From positions 1-45,221 of the forward strand of contig CAMTMX010000015.1 of assembly GCA_947073495.1 (NCBI GenBank): a stretch of 45,221 nucleotides of DNA, read 5' to 3'. This document shows positions 26,819 to 34,823 of this stretch, piece by piece; within the stretch, counting starts at the first letter, position 1; each line of letters opens with the position of its first letter. The DNA comes from an uncultured Porphyromonadaceae bacterium. Lineage in GTDB: Bacteria; Bacteroidota; Bacteroidia; Bacteroidales; Muribaculaceae. The position numbers and the translations under genes are program-made. The notes under the pieces are model-generated. The model worked only from the letters and a program-made list of their open reading frames with translations, did no database searches and was not told the origin of the DNA.

Positions 26819-27883
26819 TCACTCTACCGGGGTTACATTACGGACGATTACCCAGTTGTTGATGATCACTCTTGTACTTACCCATTTGCCATTTTCGTCG
26901 AGGAAGAATGTCATGTTGTATTCGTCCTGACGGTCGAGATACTCCTGTTCGCTCATCTTCTCATTATACAATCCCTTTACAAGCATCGCATAATCATTCA
27001 CGTTGATGCGCATCACATTCTTGTCCGTACCCTTATGTCTGATGGTCAATATCGGTTTCGCACCCCACATCAACCTGCCGGTCGTGAACTCAGCAAGTGC
27101 CGCGTTATGCTTCACTCTCGTTTCATCGCTGAATGAAACAGCCGATTTGGTTTCGGGGTCTATTGGATCTACATTAACATCTACAGAACCGCTGTAGCTA
27201 TACCAGGGATGATATGTGAGCAACTCGTCCTGGCGAAGGGTGTTGTCATGGTTCATCCAACCGTTGGCATCGGTGATTGTGAATTCATAGTCATTCACAT
27301 CAAGATCGCCGCCACTCTGCTGAAGCACCACGCGGACCACGTTTGTATCCTTTTTAAGATATACAATAGATTTCTGAGGCTTGGAAGGAGAGGCATACTT
27401 GGCATCCAGTTCCAGTGTGCCATGATAAAGGCGTGATAGATCATCGTTAATGTGTCCTCCCTCTTCACGATGCATGCGACAATGGAAATCTTCCATTTTT
27501 GACTGACCGACAGTGCCGGCGGCAATGTCGAAGCTGTCGCTGTGGCGACCCGCCCACACAAGGAGGTTATACTTACCCGGCTCGAGATTAAGGAAAATCT
27601 CATTGTTGTCCGTGAGTTTGTTTTCCTCAACGTCCATGCGCTGAACGAGGAGTCCGGTTTCAGCATCAAAGGCAAGCAAAGAGACCTGTTCCACTTCCGC
27701 ATCGAAAGCATCGGCAAACTTCATGTTGTGATCATAAACGAGCTGAATCAGGTTGCAGCTTTCAACGCAGTCGGAATCATCATAGATCATAGAATCGCAA
27801 TTAGTAAACAGCAATCCGGAGAGAGCCGCCATCATTGCGACAGAACCATTTCTGATGTTTTTAGTAATTCTGTTTAGTATCAT
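26819..27883 (-). CDS. Mfa2/FimB-family fimbrial anchor lipoprotein
   Basis: Anchors the fimbria to the outer membrane and limits its length in characterised relatives. The leader ends GLLFTNC (lipid Cys29). Immediately after come DSMIYDDSDCV and LIQLVYDHNMKFADAF, the FimB/Mfa2 signature; VEQVSLLAFDAETGLLV and LNLEPGKYNLLVWAG are also typical. It has no T-R-A processing site, in contrast to the subunits around it, as expected for a subunit that stays membrane bound. Length 354 is normal. It follows the major pilin gene after 634 bp of repeats and hairpins, and so may be expressed at a lower level than the pilin. Confidence 0.9.
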   Translation of the reverse strand: MILNRITKNIRNGSVAMMAALSGLLFTNCDSMIYDDSDCVESCNLIQLVYDHNMKFADAFDAEVEQVSLLAFDAETGLLVQRMDVEENKLTDNNEIFLNLEPGKYNLLVWAGRHSDSFDIAAGTVGQSKMEDFHCRMHREEGGHINDDLSRLYHGTLELDAKYASPSKPQKSIVYLKKDTNVVRVVLQQSGGDLDVNDYEFTITDANGWMNHDNTLRQDELLTYHPWYSYSGSVDVNVDPIDPETKSAVSFSDETRVKHNAALAEFTTGRLMWGAKPILTIRHKGTDKNVMRINVNDYAMLVKGLYNEKMSEQEYLDRQDEYNMTFFLDENGKWVSTRVIINNWVIVRNVTPVE

Positions 27884-27977
27884 GACCGGTTGTATATCTT
27901 AAATTTTTGTTATTGTTTCGTTATTATTGGTTGTTGATTGATGGTCTTTGGTTGTTGGTCTTTGACCGATGATTTAT

Positions 27978-28178
27978 GTCAGAGGTCAGAGTTACGAGCT
28001 ATGAAGTTATAGTCGTTAGTCATTAGTCATTAGTCGTTAGTCATTAGTCGTTAGTCGTTAGTCGCTGGTTTTAATCGAGATTAATCGAGATAATCCCGAT
28101 GAATCCCGAATCAATTGCTAATTACTAATTTCTAATTACTAATTACTAATTGATTAGGATTGCTAATTACTAATTGAC
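27978..28178. repeat. fimbrial-operon intergenic repeat, copy R2
   Basis: Same module order as R1 at 26575-26803, about 200 bp, upstream of the anchor gene. The region from 28179 to 28413 has no gene; it contains a small hairpin, TCACGC/GCGTGA, at 28279-28294 and a weak minus-strand -7-like TAACTTCG (complement of 28301-28308). Confidence 0.85.
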
Positions 28179-28413
28179 AAATGCCATAAATCTGTATGTT
28201 GTCGCTCAATCCGGGCTAACCGGATCCGTGCGGGAATTATCAATTTAAAAGAGGGCGATAGCCACTCTGTGGTTAATCTCACGCGTAAGCGTGAATGTTG
28301 CGAAGTTAATTTCCTAAATCCGTTTCTGTTATTTGTTATTATCGACCGGTTGATGTGTGCTCACTTCATTCGCACCACAACCGAAATCGGAAATGAAAAC
28401 TATTGATGGTAGA

Positions 28414-28477
28414 ACCTTGTCAAAGCAAGGTAGAGAGAATAAAGAGCGACAACCTCGGCAACCGGTGGCAGCCGAGG
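28414..28477 (-). terminator. post-pilin hairpins (terminator/attenuator candidate)
   Basis: In minus-strand order, just after the major pilin stop: CCTCGGC/GCCGAGG (28453-28459 with 28471-28477), a U-rich stretch, then ACCTTG/CAAGGT (28414-28419 with 28426-28431). Stable hairpins between major pilin and anchor genes would favour pilin over anchor mRNA. The T tracts are interrupted, so complete termination is not expected. Confidence 0.5.
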
Positions 28478-28517
28478 CCGCCGCACTTCATTATCAGAGT
28501 CTAAACTGAATCAGATA

Positions 28518-30077
28518 TTATTCAAGAATCACCTTATTGCTAACAACATGCCAGTTGAGAACATACAGACGAGCTGCCAAGAATGTTTCTTCCTCATCTT
28601 CTGGATTAGTAGGATCATTACCGGGAACACCAAAACCTACTACATCTTCAAAAGTATAGTCGTAGATATGATTACGAACAACACCGTATTTACCTCCAAG
28701 ATGTTCAATGTTCAGATAATAAGAAGTCACACCATCTTTCCACCATTGGATATTATTAAAGTCAGTGCTCCAATCTGTATTATTTACTTGAGCATGCCAC
28801 TTATTGTTCCCATCAGCCACAAAAGTAACATCATCTGTTGTAACTTGAGTTCCTGTATGAGAGGAATAGTTTTCTGCGATACGCTGTTTAAGACGTTCAC
28901 TTGTATAATAAGCACCTGCCCAACGCATCATGTCGATAGGCTGACCATCCTTTTTAACAATACCTTTCACAATAATGGCTGTTGCTTGAGAAGTACGATC
29001 TGTCACAGATGTAGGTGTATAACCGGTGCTTTCATAACAATATGCGATATTCTCAGTGGGGTTATTCGCATTATAACCTTTCAATGTAAATTGATCTTCG
29101 TCATAAATATCATATACGGTTTCCTGAGGTGTGATGCCACATGCCACAGCCCAATACGAACGATGCAAGTCTGCATTATTCCAACCATCAAACCAATTCT
29201 GAAGAGCCCCTTGGTCATCTGTAATTTTCTTAAATGCATATGACCGGTTTGCAGTATTACGAAGTTGCCAGCCAACAAGTTCAACAGTTAGATTAGCATC
29301 AGCATTATCAACTTTATATTCACCTTCAACGATATCTCCATGAGCATCTCTCATTTTCGGAGCAAAGGTATTAAGACCTTGCGCTCTCACTTTTGCGGCA
29401 ACTCTTTCTATGTATATTGTTGCAGGATTTGCCTCAGCCGCTGCTGGTGTGTTTTCGAAATTGCCTGTTACATCAACAGCCGTGATCACATTTGTACCAT
29501 TGGCATAAGTAGAACTTGTCATGAGGAAACCGGTGGCTGCAGGAATCTGAGAAGGTACATTTGATAATGCTCCAAGAACTTCTCCAAGAGATTTATTTGC
29601 GAAATCAGCGAGTCCTACTGTAGGATTTGCAACACAAACAACTTTTGAAGGAGTTGTTCCGACATAGCCTTCCCCTACCGCCTTACCAAGGACAAGAACG
29701 CCCTCAATGGTTGTCTCACCACCGTCACCTTTATCTTGACTAATATCCGTTGGCTTAACAACATTGGTAATTACTTCTCCATTGACGTTTACGTAAGCTA
29801 ACGGGAATGGATTACCATTGGCATCAAAGAAATAGAAAAATAATTTGTCTGGGGAAATATCGCCTTCAGTACCCTTGGCATCCTCAAATTCTGGATTACC
29901 TACAACACCGGCACGTGTGCCGTTAAGACCCGCTGTCTGAATACGAACAGCCATGTACTGGTTGCCTTCCTGAGGTGCGTTGCCGCCGCCGATTTCGGGG
30001 GCGCCTTCGTTTGAACATGAGTAAAGACCCATGCTGAGAGCCGCTACGGCTCCGAGGAGAATTTGTGATTTTCTCAT
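28518..30077 (-). CDS. Mfa1-family major fimbrial subunit
   Basis: Main stalk pilin of the operon. The ATG at 30077 gives a normal lipoprotein leader (lipobox GLYSC, Cys21); an ATG 63 nt upstream would bury it. LNGTRAG at residues 51-57 is the processing-type site. The body has two transthyretin-like domains; VVRNHIYDYTFEDVVGFG near residue 470 and the final ARLYVLNWHVVSNKVILE are textbook Mfa1 features, the latter being the C-terminal strand region. At 519 residues it fits the family. It follows the DUF3868 gene, with an AT-rich palindrome between them, and precedes the anchor gene. Confidence 0.9.
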   Translation of the reverse strand: MRKSQILLGAVAALSMGLYSCSNEGAPEIGGGNAPQEGNQYMAVRIQTAGLNGTRAGVVGNPEFEDAKGTEGDISPDKLFFYFFDANGNPFPLAYVNVNGEVITNVVKPTDISQDKGDGGETTIEGVLVLGKAVGEGYVGTTPSKVVCVANPTVGLADFANKSLGEVLGALSNVPSQIPAATGFLMTSSTYANGTNVITAVDVTGNFENTPAAAEANPATIYIERVAAKVRAQGLNTFAPKMRDAHGDIVEGEYKVDNADANLTVELVGWQLRNTANRSYAFKKITDDQGALQNWFDGWNNADLHRSYWAVACGITPQETVYDIYDEDQFTLKGYNANNPTENIAYCYESTGYTPTSVTDRTSQATAIIVKGIVKKDGQPIDMMRWAGAYYTSERLKQRIAENYSSHTGTQVTTDDVTFVADGNNKWHAQVNNTDWSTDFNNIQWWKDGVTSYYLNIEHLGGKYGVVRNHIYDYTFEDVVGFGVPGNDPTNPEDEEETFLAARLYVLNWHVVSNKVILE

Positions 30078-30290
30078 AACTTTTGTGTTAGTTAAAAATT
30101 TAATTATTGAATTGTTATTTTCTGTTTTCAATTTAACCATTTCATTGGTTTTCTGTAATTTATAATTTATTTCCCGTTTTCAATTTGGCGTAGGAACCCC
30201 CTGACGACTGTTTTGCAGTCATCTAAATAGTTCATTGTTAGTCTTTGGAAATATCAGTCACAGAGTGACGGAATCACGACAAAGGAAGCC

Positions 30291-30334
30291 TATCAATTAA
30301 TAATGCATTATTAATAATGCATTATTAATTGATA
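30291..30334 (-). repeat. 44-bp AT-rich palindrome at the DUF3868 stop codon
   Basis: The 20-nt arm at 30291-30310 is exactly complementary to 30315-30334, with loop TTAA. It includes the stop codon and last three codons of the DUF3868 gene (30325). In RNA it would be a 20-bp stem. It could protect the upstream message, act as an entry or processing point for the pilin mRNA, or pause transcription. No T tract follows directly. Confidence 0.85.
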
Positions 30335-31758
30335 AAGCCCCAGTCGATCAGATCGGCAATCAAACGGTCGGCATCCTTGATGCCACCCCTGGAAGCTTTC
30401 TCGAGAAGTTCCTTAGCCTTGGCATAGTTGCCGGTCTTTGCTTCGAGCACTCCGGCAGTGTAAAGAGCCTCTGAGGAATCACCGGCTTTCTTAAGATAAC
30501 CGCGTGCCAGGTCATATTCGCCATGGTCAACCGCAGTGGTAGCCGCATTCAGATTTGCCACAGCATCATCGGGATACATTCTGACTGCCACCTCCATCAC
30601 CTCGCGGAACTCCGGGCTGTCTTTGTCGAGACTCTGGGCATAGATGAAGAGTTCCTCGAGAGATAGTTTCTGGGGAGCCGTCTTCATAACCTCTGCAATC
30701 TCAGCCACATCCGTAAAGTTGCGGATCACATAGTTGACGGTGTAGTCTGAATGGCGGAGCGCCGGATAGATATTTGCCAGCATAAATGCATACTGCTCTG
30801 GGAATCTCTTCTTCAACTCAGCGTCGCGAACATCGGGAGCCAGGTTGCCGTCGGTTGCGATGGCGAGGATAGCATCCTTGTTGTCGATGTTGGAGTTGCG
30901 GAGCCTTTCGGCAAGTCCGTTCCAGTCTTCCGCCTCCCATTCAGTACGAAGCACCGACTTTGGGAAAGAATAAAGATCGCCTACATATTTAATAAGAGCC
31001 TCCGTACGACCCTTAGCAAGTCGCTCATTGTTTGCGTACGGACCTTCGGGAGATGCGAAACCCTTGATTGTAAGAGAAATGATATTCACGTCCTTGTCGT
31101 TGCGCACTTCATCGATGGTGCGTTTAATCTCTGCAAGTTCCTTCGGGTTGCTGCGATAGTCAGGATAGATGACAGTCTTGTTTACAGGAAAGTCTATGTA
31201 AGCCTTACCCTCCACATGACGAAGTTTCTCGATCTCACCCATCGGTTTTACGTATGCAAACATCGGCTTGAGCACCTTCTCACGGAAGTCGAACGCCATA
31301 AGGTCATTGTCTGCAGGATCTGCAAGTCCGTCGCCGCAACATCCGTCAATCTCGCTGACCATCTCGAGTTCACCCTTCTCCATCCAGGAGTCGAAGGGAA
31401 CGTTTACAGAATAGTCATAGGTGTCTTCCGATCCAGAGCGGAGCATCACATATCCGGGAGTGCTTCCGTCGGCACGTAGGTTCTGATAATAGCGAGTTCT
31501 TCCGGCAATCACCACAGGCTCAAGCCATAGGGAGTCGGCACCCGACACGAGCACGGGGCGAAGCCACACCTCGCGGTTCCACTTTTTGCTGAACACCTCG
31601 GGATGAACCTTCATCGAGACAAGAAGCGTGGAAGTCGAACGCTCCACAGCCACGTCGCTCAAAGCCCCTTCGGGGAGCTGAGAGGAGGGCACCTCTTTTG
31701 CAGCCGCGCCGGAAACCGCCAGCACTGAAGCCGCTATAGTTGTAAATATCTTGTTCAT
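30325..31758 (-). CDS. DUF3868 / OmpA-like fimbrial accessory protein
   Basis: Exported (signal peptide ending SGAAA at about residue 20) and probably outer-membrane associated. Residues 21-180 match the DUF3868 N-terminal beta domain. LTIKGFASPEGPYANN with the following R-x-x-AL helix (about 229-256) is an OmpA-C-like peptidoglycan-associated motif. The C-terminal 100 residues are TPR-like helices (AVANLNAATTAVDHGEYDLA). DUF3868 genes commonly precede Mfa-type pilin genes, so a role in fimbrial assembly or wall linkage is likely. The ATG at 31758 is used; a TTG two codons upstream is less likely. It follows the DUF3575 gene by 21 nt. Confidence 0.85.
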   Translation of the reverse strand: MNKIFTTIAASVLAVSGAAAKEVPSSQLPEGALSDVAVERSTSTLLVSMKVHPEVFSKKWNREVWLRPVLVSGADSLWLEPVVIAGRTRYYQNLRADGSTPGYVMLRSGSEDTYDYSVNVPFDSWMEKGELEMVSEIDGCCGDGLADPADNDLMAFDFREKVLKPMFAYVKPMGEIEKLRHVEGKAYIDFPVNKTVIYPDYRSNPKELAEIKRTIDEVRNDKDVNIISLTIKGFASPEGPYANNERLAKGRTEALIKYVGDLYSFPKSVLRTEWEAEDWNGLAERLRNSNIDNKDAILAIATDGNLAPDVRDAELKKRFPEQYAFMLANIYPALRHSDYTVNYVIRNFTDVAEIAEVMKTAPQKLSLEELFIYAQSLDKDSPEFREVMEVAVRMYPDDAVANLNAATTAVDHGEYDLARGYLKKAGDSSEALYTAGVLEAKTGNYAKAKELLEKASRGGIKDADRLIADLIDWGFIN

Positions 31759-31779
31759 GATCAAAACTGTTTCCTGAGG

Positions 31780-32403
31780 TTAGAATACGTAGACAAGGTT
31801 AATTGCCGCCTTTGTCGGGGCGAAAGTGCTGCGGTGGCCTTTGCCTGTCTTTCTTCCGCAACCGGTACATTCATAGATGTCGTAATGACCGTAGAGCCAT
31901 CCGAAACCGAGTTCAGCCTCAAGATTCCAGTGCTTTCCGAGAATCCAGGAATAGCCATAGCCGATACCGGCTCCGGCATACCATCCCTGATAGCGGTTGT
32001 CTTGAAGGTTGCTGAATTTCATGCCGAGGAAATCGCGAGCAAACGGGAGATGACCGATGTTAAACTGCCCTCCGAGAGCGTGGACAGCAAAGAAATGTCC
32101 AGCCATGGCGTCGCAAAGCCAATAGCGAGCCTCAGGCTGCACCATCCAATGCTTCCACCGTCTGCCGTTGGAGAAGGTCCACGCATTGAGATTGCCCGAC
32201 AGGTCGAGACTCCATTTTGGCGCCACCTGTACCTCCGCACCTAAGTTGACAGTTGCGGTTGCATCATAAAGAAGATTGGTTTTGATCGCCACTTCCTGCG
32301 ATTGAGCCGGAAGAGCTGTGCAAGCCAGTGCTAAAGAGGCAAGCAGCGTAGGGAATCTTCGCTGATGTTGGCGGGTTGTTCGTGTTAAGATGCTTAATAG
32401 CAT
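31780..32403 (-). CDS. DUF3575 outer-membrane protein of the fimbrial operon
   Basis: First gene of the fimbrial operon. Signal peptide with cleavage near ALPAQSQ (about residue 35). The mature part opens VAIKTNLLYDATATVNLGAE, the DUF3575 signature, and continues as an eight-strand-type beta-barrel (WSLDLSGNLNAW, GWYAGAGIGYGYSWIL, WNLEAELGFGWLYGHYDIYE) ending in aromatic VYVF, which suits outer-membrane insertion. A CTGC pair is near residue 180. DUF3575 and DUF3868 genes travel together in front of Bacteroidales pilin genes; precise function is not established. Confidence 0.87.
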   Translation of the reverse strand: MLLSILTRTTRQHQRRFPTLLASLALACTALPAQSQEVAIKTNLLYDATATVNLGAEVQVAPKWSLDLSGNLNAWTFSNGRRWKHWMVQPEARYWLCDAMAGHFFAVHALGGQFNIGHLPFARDFLGMKFSNLQDNRYQGWYAGAGIGYGYSWILGKHWNLEAELGFGWLYGHYDIYECTGCGRKTGKGHRSTFAPTKAAINLVYVF

Positions 32404-32760
32404 GCCTTAGTGATATCTGTCGCCCCTCTGATTCCCGGATGAGGGGTAAATATAAAATAAAAGCGTGGGAACCTGCTTTGTTGCCATCCCACGGATCAGG
32501 CCTTCGCATTGCCTCCCTAAGTAAGATGACAACAGTGAAGCCCACGCATATATGAATTGCGTACTGAAAGAATAAACGCTCTCGCGTTTATCCCCCTGTA
32601 CATGGAATTCATATCCATGCGGCGTCTACCGTTGCTAACCTTGACTTAGGAGTTGAAGTTGCGAAGTTCGATCCGTCAAGAATCAGCGCCAAGTAACGCT
32701 TTAATCAGTATGTTTTACCGCCCTCCTCCTGCCCACGATTGTGTGGGCTTCAGAAATCGG
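32404..32760 (-). promoter_or_regulatory. long structured 5' leader of the fimbrial operon
   Basis: About 355 nt separate the promoter (32766-32796) from the first ATG. On the minus strand the 5' part can close as GCG-CUACCG with CGGUAG-A-CGC and contains GCCCAC/GUGGGC and CUUGAC/GUCAAG stems. A hairpin AUAAACGC/GCGUUUAU is at 32572-32591. A larger element at 32463-32547 closes with GCGTGGG/CCCACGC. Its inner 10-bp stem TGTTGTCATC/GATGGCAACA has a G-U wobble only on this strand, and it is followed by TTTTATTTTAT, so it may terminate. A last stem CCCCTC/GAGGGG lies at 32423-32446. This could be an attenuator, riboswitch-like leader or a separate small RNA. Confidence 0.55.
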
Positions 32761-32765
32761 TAGCG

Positions 32766-32796
32766 CAAATTTAATGCAAAAAATAGCGTCATGCAA
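32766..32796 (-). promoter_or_regulatory. main promoter of the fimbrial operon
   Basis: Minus strand: TTG (complement of 32794-32796), 20 nt, TAAATTTG (complement of 32766-32773). Both boxes and spacing match the Bacteroidota consensus. RNA would begin at or near the GCTACCG that starts the leader fold. No flanking inverted repeats of an invertible promoter were found. Confidence 0.7.
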
Positions 32797-32905
32797 GTAT
32801 TTTAGTAATAAAATTTCAAAATTTTGCGACTTTTTCCTATTTCCGGTAAAAACAACCACTACTCTATAGCTATTTTAACTAAAAACCAATCCATTTTAAC
32901 ATTTG

Positions 32906-33141
32906 GACATAAAAACAGAATAGTTTTGACAGAAAGACATAAAGGTTCTGGATGTTAGGACAGAAATACATAAAGACATAAAGGTGTTTTGGATGATGGG
33001 AACATGAGCACATTTAAAGATAAAAAAGGATATCGGGATATTATATGCGGCGAGTTCGCGAAAAAAAATATCCCGATATCCTTTTTTATAATTTATGGCT
33101 TTATGTTTTTATGTCAAAACCTCGTATTTATGTCTTTATGT
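32906..33141. repeat. GACATAAA repeat cluster around a long hairpin; dispersed repeat copy 2
   Basis: GACATAAA occurs at 32906, 32936 and 32975, and its complement TTTATGTC at 33108 and 33127. Units alternate with GACAGAAA/TACATAAA. The right side includes CCTCGTATTTATGTCTTT (33120-33137), identical to 18984-19001. The two sides are loosely inverted around the stem at 33021-33088. The region from 33142 to 33390 has no gene; a TACTTTTG box reads leftward (complement of 33299-33306). Confidence 0.65.
33021..33088. terminator. 22-bp perfect hairpin, possible bidirectional terminator
   Basis: The arm at 33021-33042 is an exact complement of 33067-33088, with a 24-nt loop that has its own GCGA/TCGC stem. 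The arms start with A6 and end with T6, so RNA from either strand ends in a U-run. No gene is read into it from the plus strand. From the minus strand it would stop any RNA starting at the box near 33300. Confidence 0.7.
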
Positions 33142-33390
33142 TTGCAATATCGAAAGGGAGATTGGGAAAGAGGTATTTTTAACATAAAAAACCATCATAA
33201 ATTCATTCTCCATAAAAAATCTTTAAATTTTCAATATAGGAATTCAACCAACCATTATATTTTCAACCAAAATTTTAATAATATGTTATTAATTGTAGCA
33301 AAAGTATAGATAAAGCACTTGCATATCGAAAAACCATTTAATATTTATCTAAATCAGACAAATTAGAAACCTTCTAAATTATTAAAAACT

Positions 33391-34698
33391 ATGAACACAG
33401 CACCTCTTCAAGGAATTAAAGTTGTAGATTTCACAGAAGTTCAGTCTGGTCCGTCATGCACCCAAATGCTTGCATGGCTTGGGGCCGAAGTCATTAAGAT
33501 TGAGCGTCCCGGTGTCGGAGACGCAACCCGTAAGGAACTGCAGTTCAATCCTGACCTGCCGAGCTACTACTTCCTGCAACTTAATTCCGATAAAAAATCC
33601 ATTGCCCTGGACGCAAAGACTCCTGACGGGAAAGAGATCCTTACGAAGTTGATAAAGGAGGCTGACATATTTGTTGAAAACCTTCACCCGGGCGCAATGG
33701 ACAAGCTCGGATTCAGCTGGGAAGCGGTCCACGCCCTTAACCCGAAATGTATCTACGGCACAATAAAGGGGTTCCCGCTCTCTTCAAAATACAAGGACCT
33801 TAAGGCATACGAGCCAATTGCGCAGGTTACTGCTGCCGCTGCATCTACAACAGGATGGTATGACGGAGAATACAACATTCCGACCCAAAGCGGAGCCGCG
33901 CTTGGCGACTCTAATACAGGCATGCACCTTCTTATCGGACTCCTTGCAGCACTTCAGCAGCGCAACAAAACCGGCGAAGGGTGTTTCGTATATCAATCCA
34001 TGCACAATGCCTGCCTCAACCTATGCAGAATCAAGACACGTGACCAGCTCACGCTCGACAAGATCGGATATCTCTCGCAATTCCCGCAATATCCTGACGG
34101 GAAATTTGGCGATTGTGTGCCACGCTCAGGAAACATTGAAGGCGGAGGAGTGCTTGGGTGGACTTATAAGTGCAAACCTTCCGGTGGCTACGACTCTGAA
34201 ATAGACGCCAACAACTATGTCTACATCATTCTTCAGCGCGAACCGAAGAATTTTGAACTGGCATGCAAGGGATTGGGGTTTGAAGACTGGCTTACCAATC
34301 CGGATTTCAATACAGCCGATGCCCGCGACCGCCACAAACCGGAAATCTACAAAAGGATAGGCGAATGGACTGCAGACAAGACTAAATATGAAGTCGTGGA
34401 GATTCTTAGCAAGTATGGAGTGCCTGTCGGACCTGTACTTTCAACCAAAGAGGTCATGACAGATGAGTCGCTATACGACGGCAATACCCTCGTGACAATC
34501 AAACAGGGTGGAGAAATCGGCGACTTCGTGACTGTAGGATGTCCGTTCACTATGAGCAATTTCCAACCCACATACGGACCTTGTCCTTCTTTGGGAGGCA
34601 ACACTTCCGAAATTCTTAAAGGACTCGGCTATACCGATGAACAGATAGAAAGTTTTGCAAAGAACGGAACGACGGCTACGGTAGATGGACACATGTGA
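33391..34698 (+). CDS. frc: formyl-CoA:oxalate CoA-transferase
   Basis: Class III CoA-transferase that moves CoA from formyl-CoA to oxalate in the cytoplasm, giving oxalyl-CoA for the next enzyme. The N-terminus GIKVVDFTEVQSGPSCTQML is the family fold start. The catalytic aspartate lies in SGAALGDSNTGMH (Asp173, equivalent to Asp169 of the Oxalobacter enzyme). The glycine-loop region is EGGGVLGW. The 435-residue length matches FRC (about 428). Oxalyl-CoA decarboxylase and a permease follow on the same strand, which fixes the substrate better than sequence alone, since other class III transferases look alike. Confidence 0.93.
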   Translation: MNTAPLQGIKVVDFTEVQSGPSCTQMLAWLGAEVIKIERPGVGDATRKELQFNPDLPSYYFLQLNSDKKSIALDAKTPDGKEILTKLIKEADIFVENLHPGAMDKLGFSWEAVHALNPKCIYGTIKGFPLSSKYKDLKAYEPIAQVTAAAASTTGWYDGEYNIPTQSGAALGDSNTGMHLLIGLLAALQQRNKTGEGCFVYQSMHNACLNLCRIKTRDQLTLDKIGYLSQFPQYPDGKFGDCVPRSGNIEGGGVLGWTYKCKPSGGYDSEIDANNYVYIILQREPKNFELACKGLGFEDWLTNPDFNTADARDRHKPEIYKRIGEWTADKTKYEVVEILSKYGVPVGPVLSTKEVMTDESLYDGNTLVTIKQGGEIGDFVTVGCPFTMSNFQPTYGPCPSLGGNTSEILKGLGYTDEQIESFAKNGTTATVDGHM

Positions 34699-34823
34699 TC
34701 CATCCTATTTCAAATAGATGTTGCTTAAACTTGTTTTAAGGCAAAAGCCGTAAGAATATCGATATCCGTAAAAACAGTGAATCTTCATTATCTATCAAAG
34801 ATCCACTCTTATAAATTATTAAA

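Noticed and set aside
32463-32547. Signal recognition particle RNA or 6S RNA
   Set aside because: The hairpin is rod-like, but it lacks the conserved SRP apical motif and tetraloop context and is much too short for 6S RNA, which is about 180 nt.
32600-32700. Minus-strand text GCUGAUUCUUGACGGAUCGA resembling the start of a tmRNA
   Set aside because: No tRNA-like 3' half with a GGUUCGA T-loop or CCA end follows at the expected distance, and the region reads into the DUF3575 gene. The likeness is short and out of order.
32760-32850. Invertible promoter controlling the fimbrial operon
   Set aside because: Common in Bacteroidales, so I looked for 15-25 bp inverted repeats flanking the promoter at 32766-32796. 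None was found, and the hairpin at 33021-33088 has no partner copy on the other side of the promoter.
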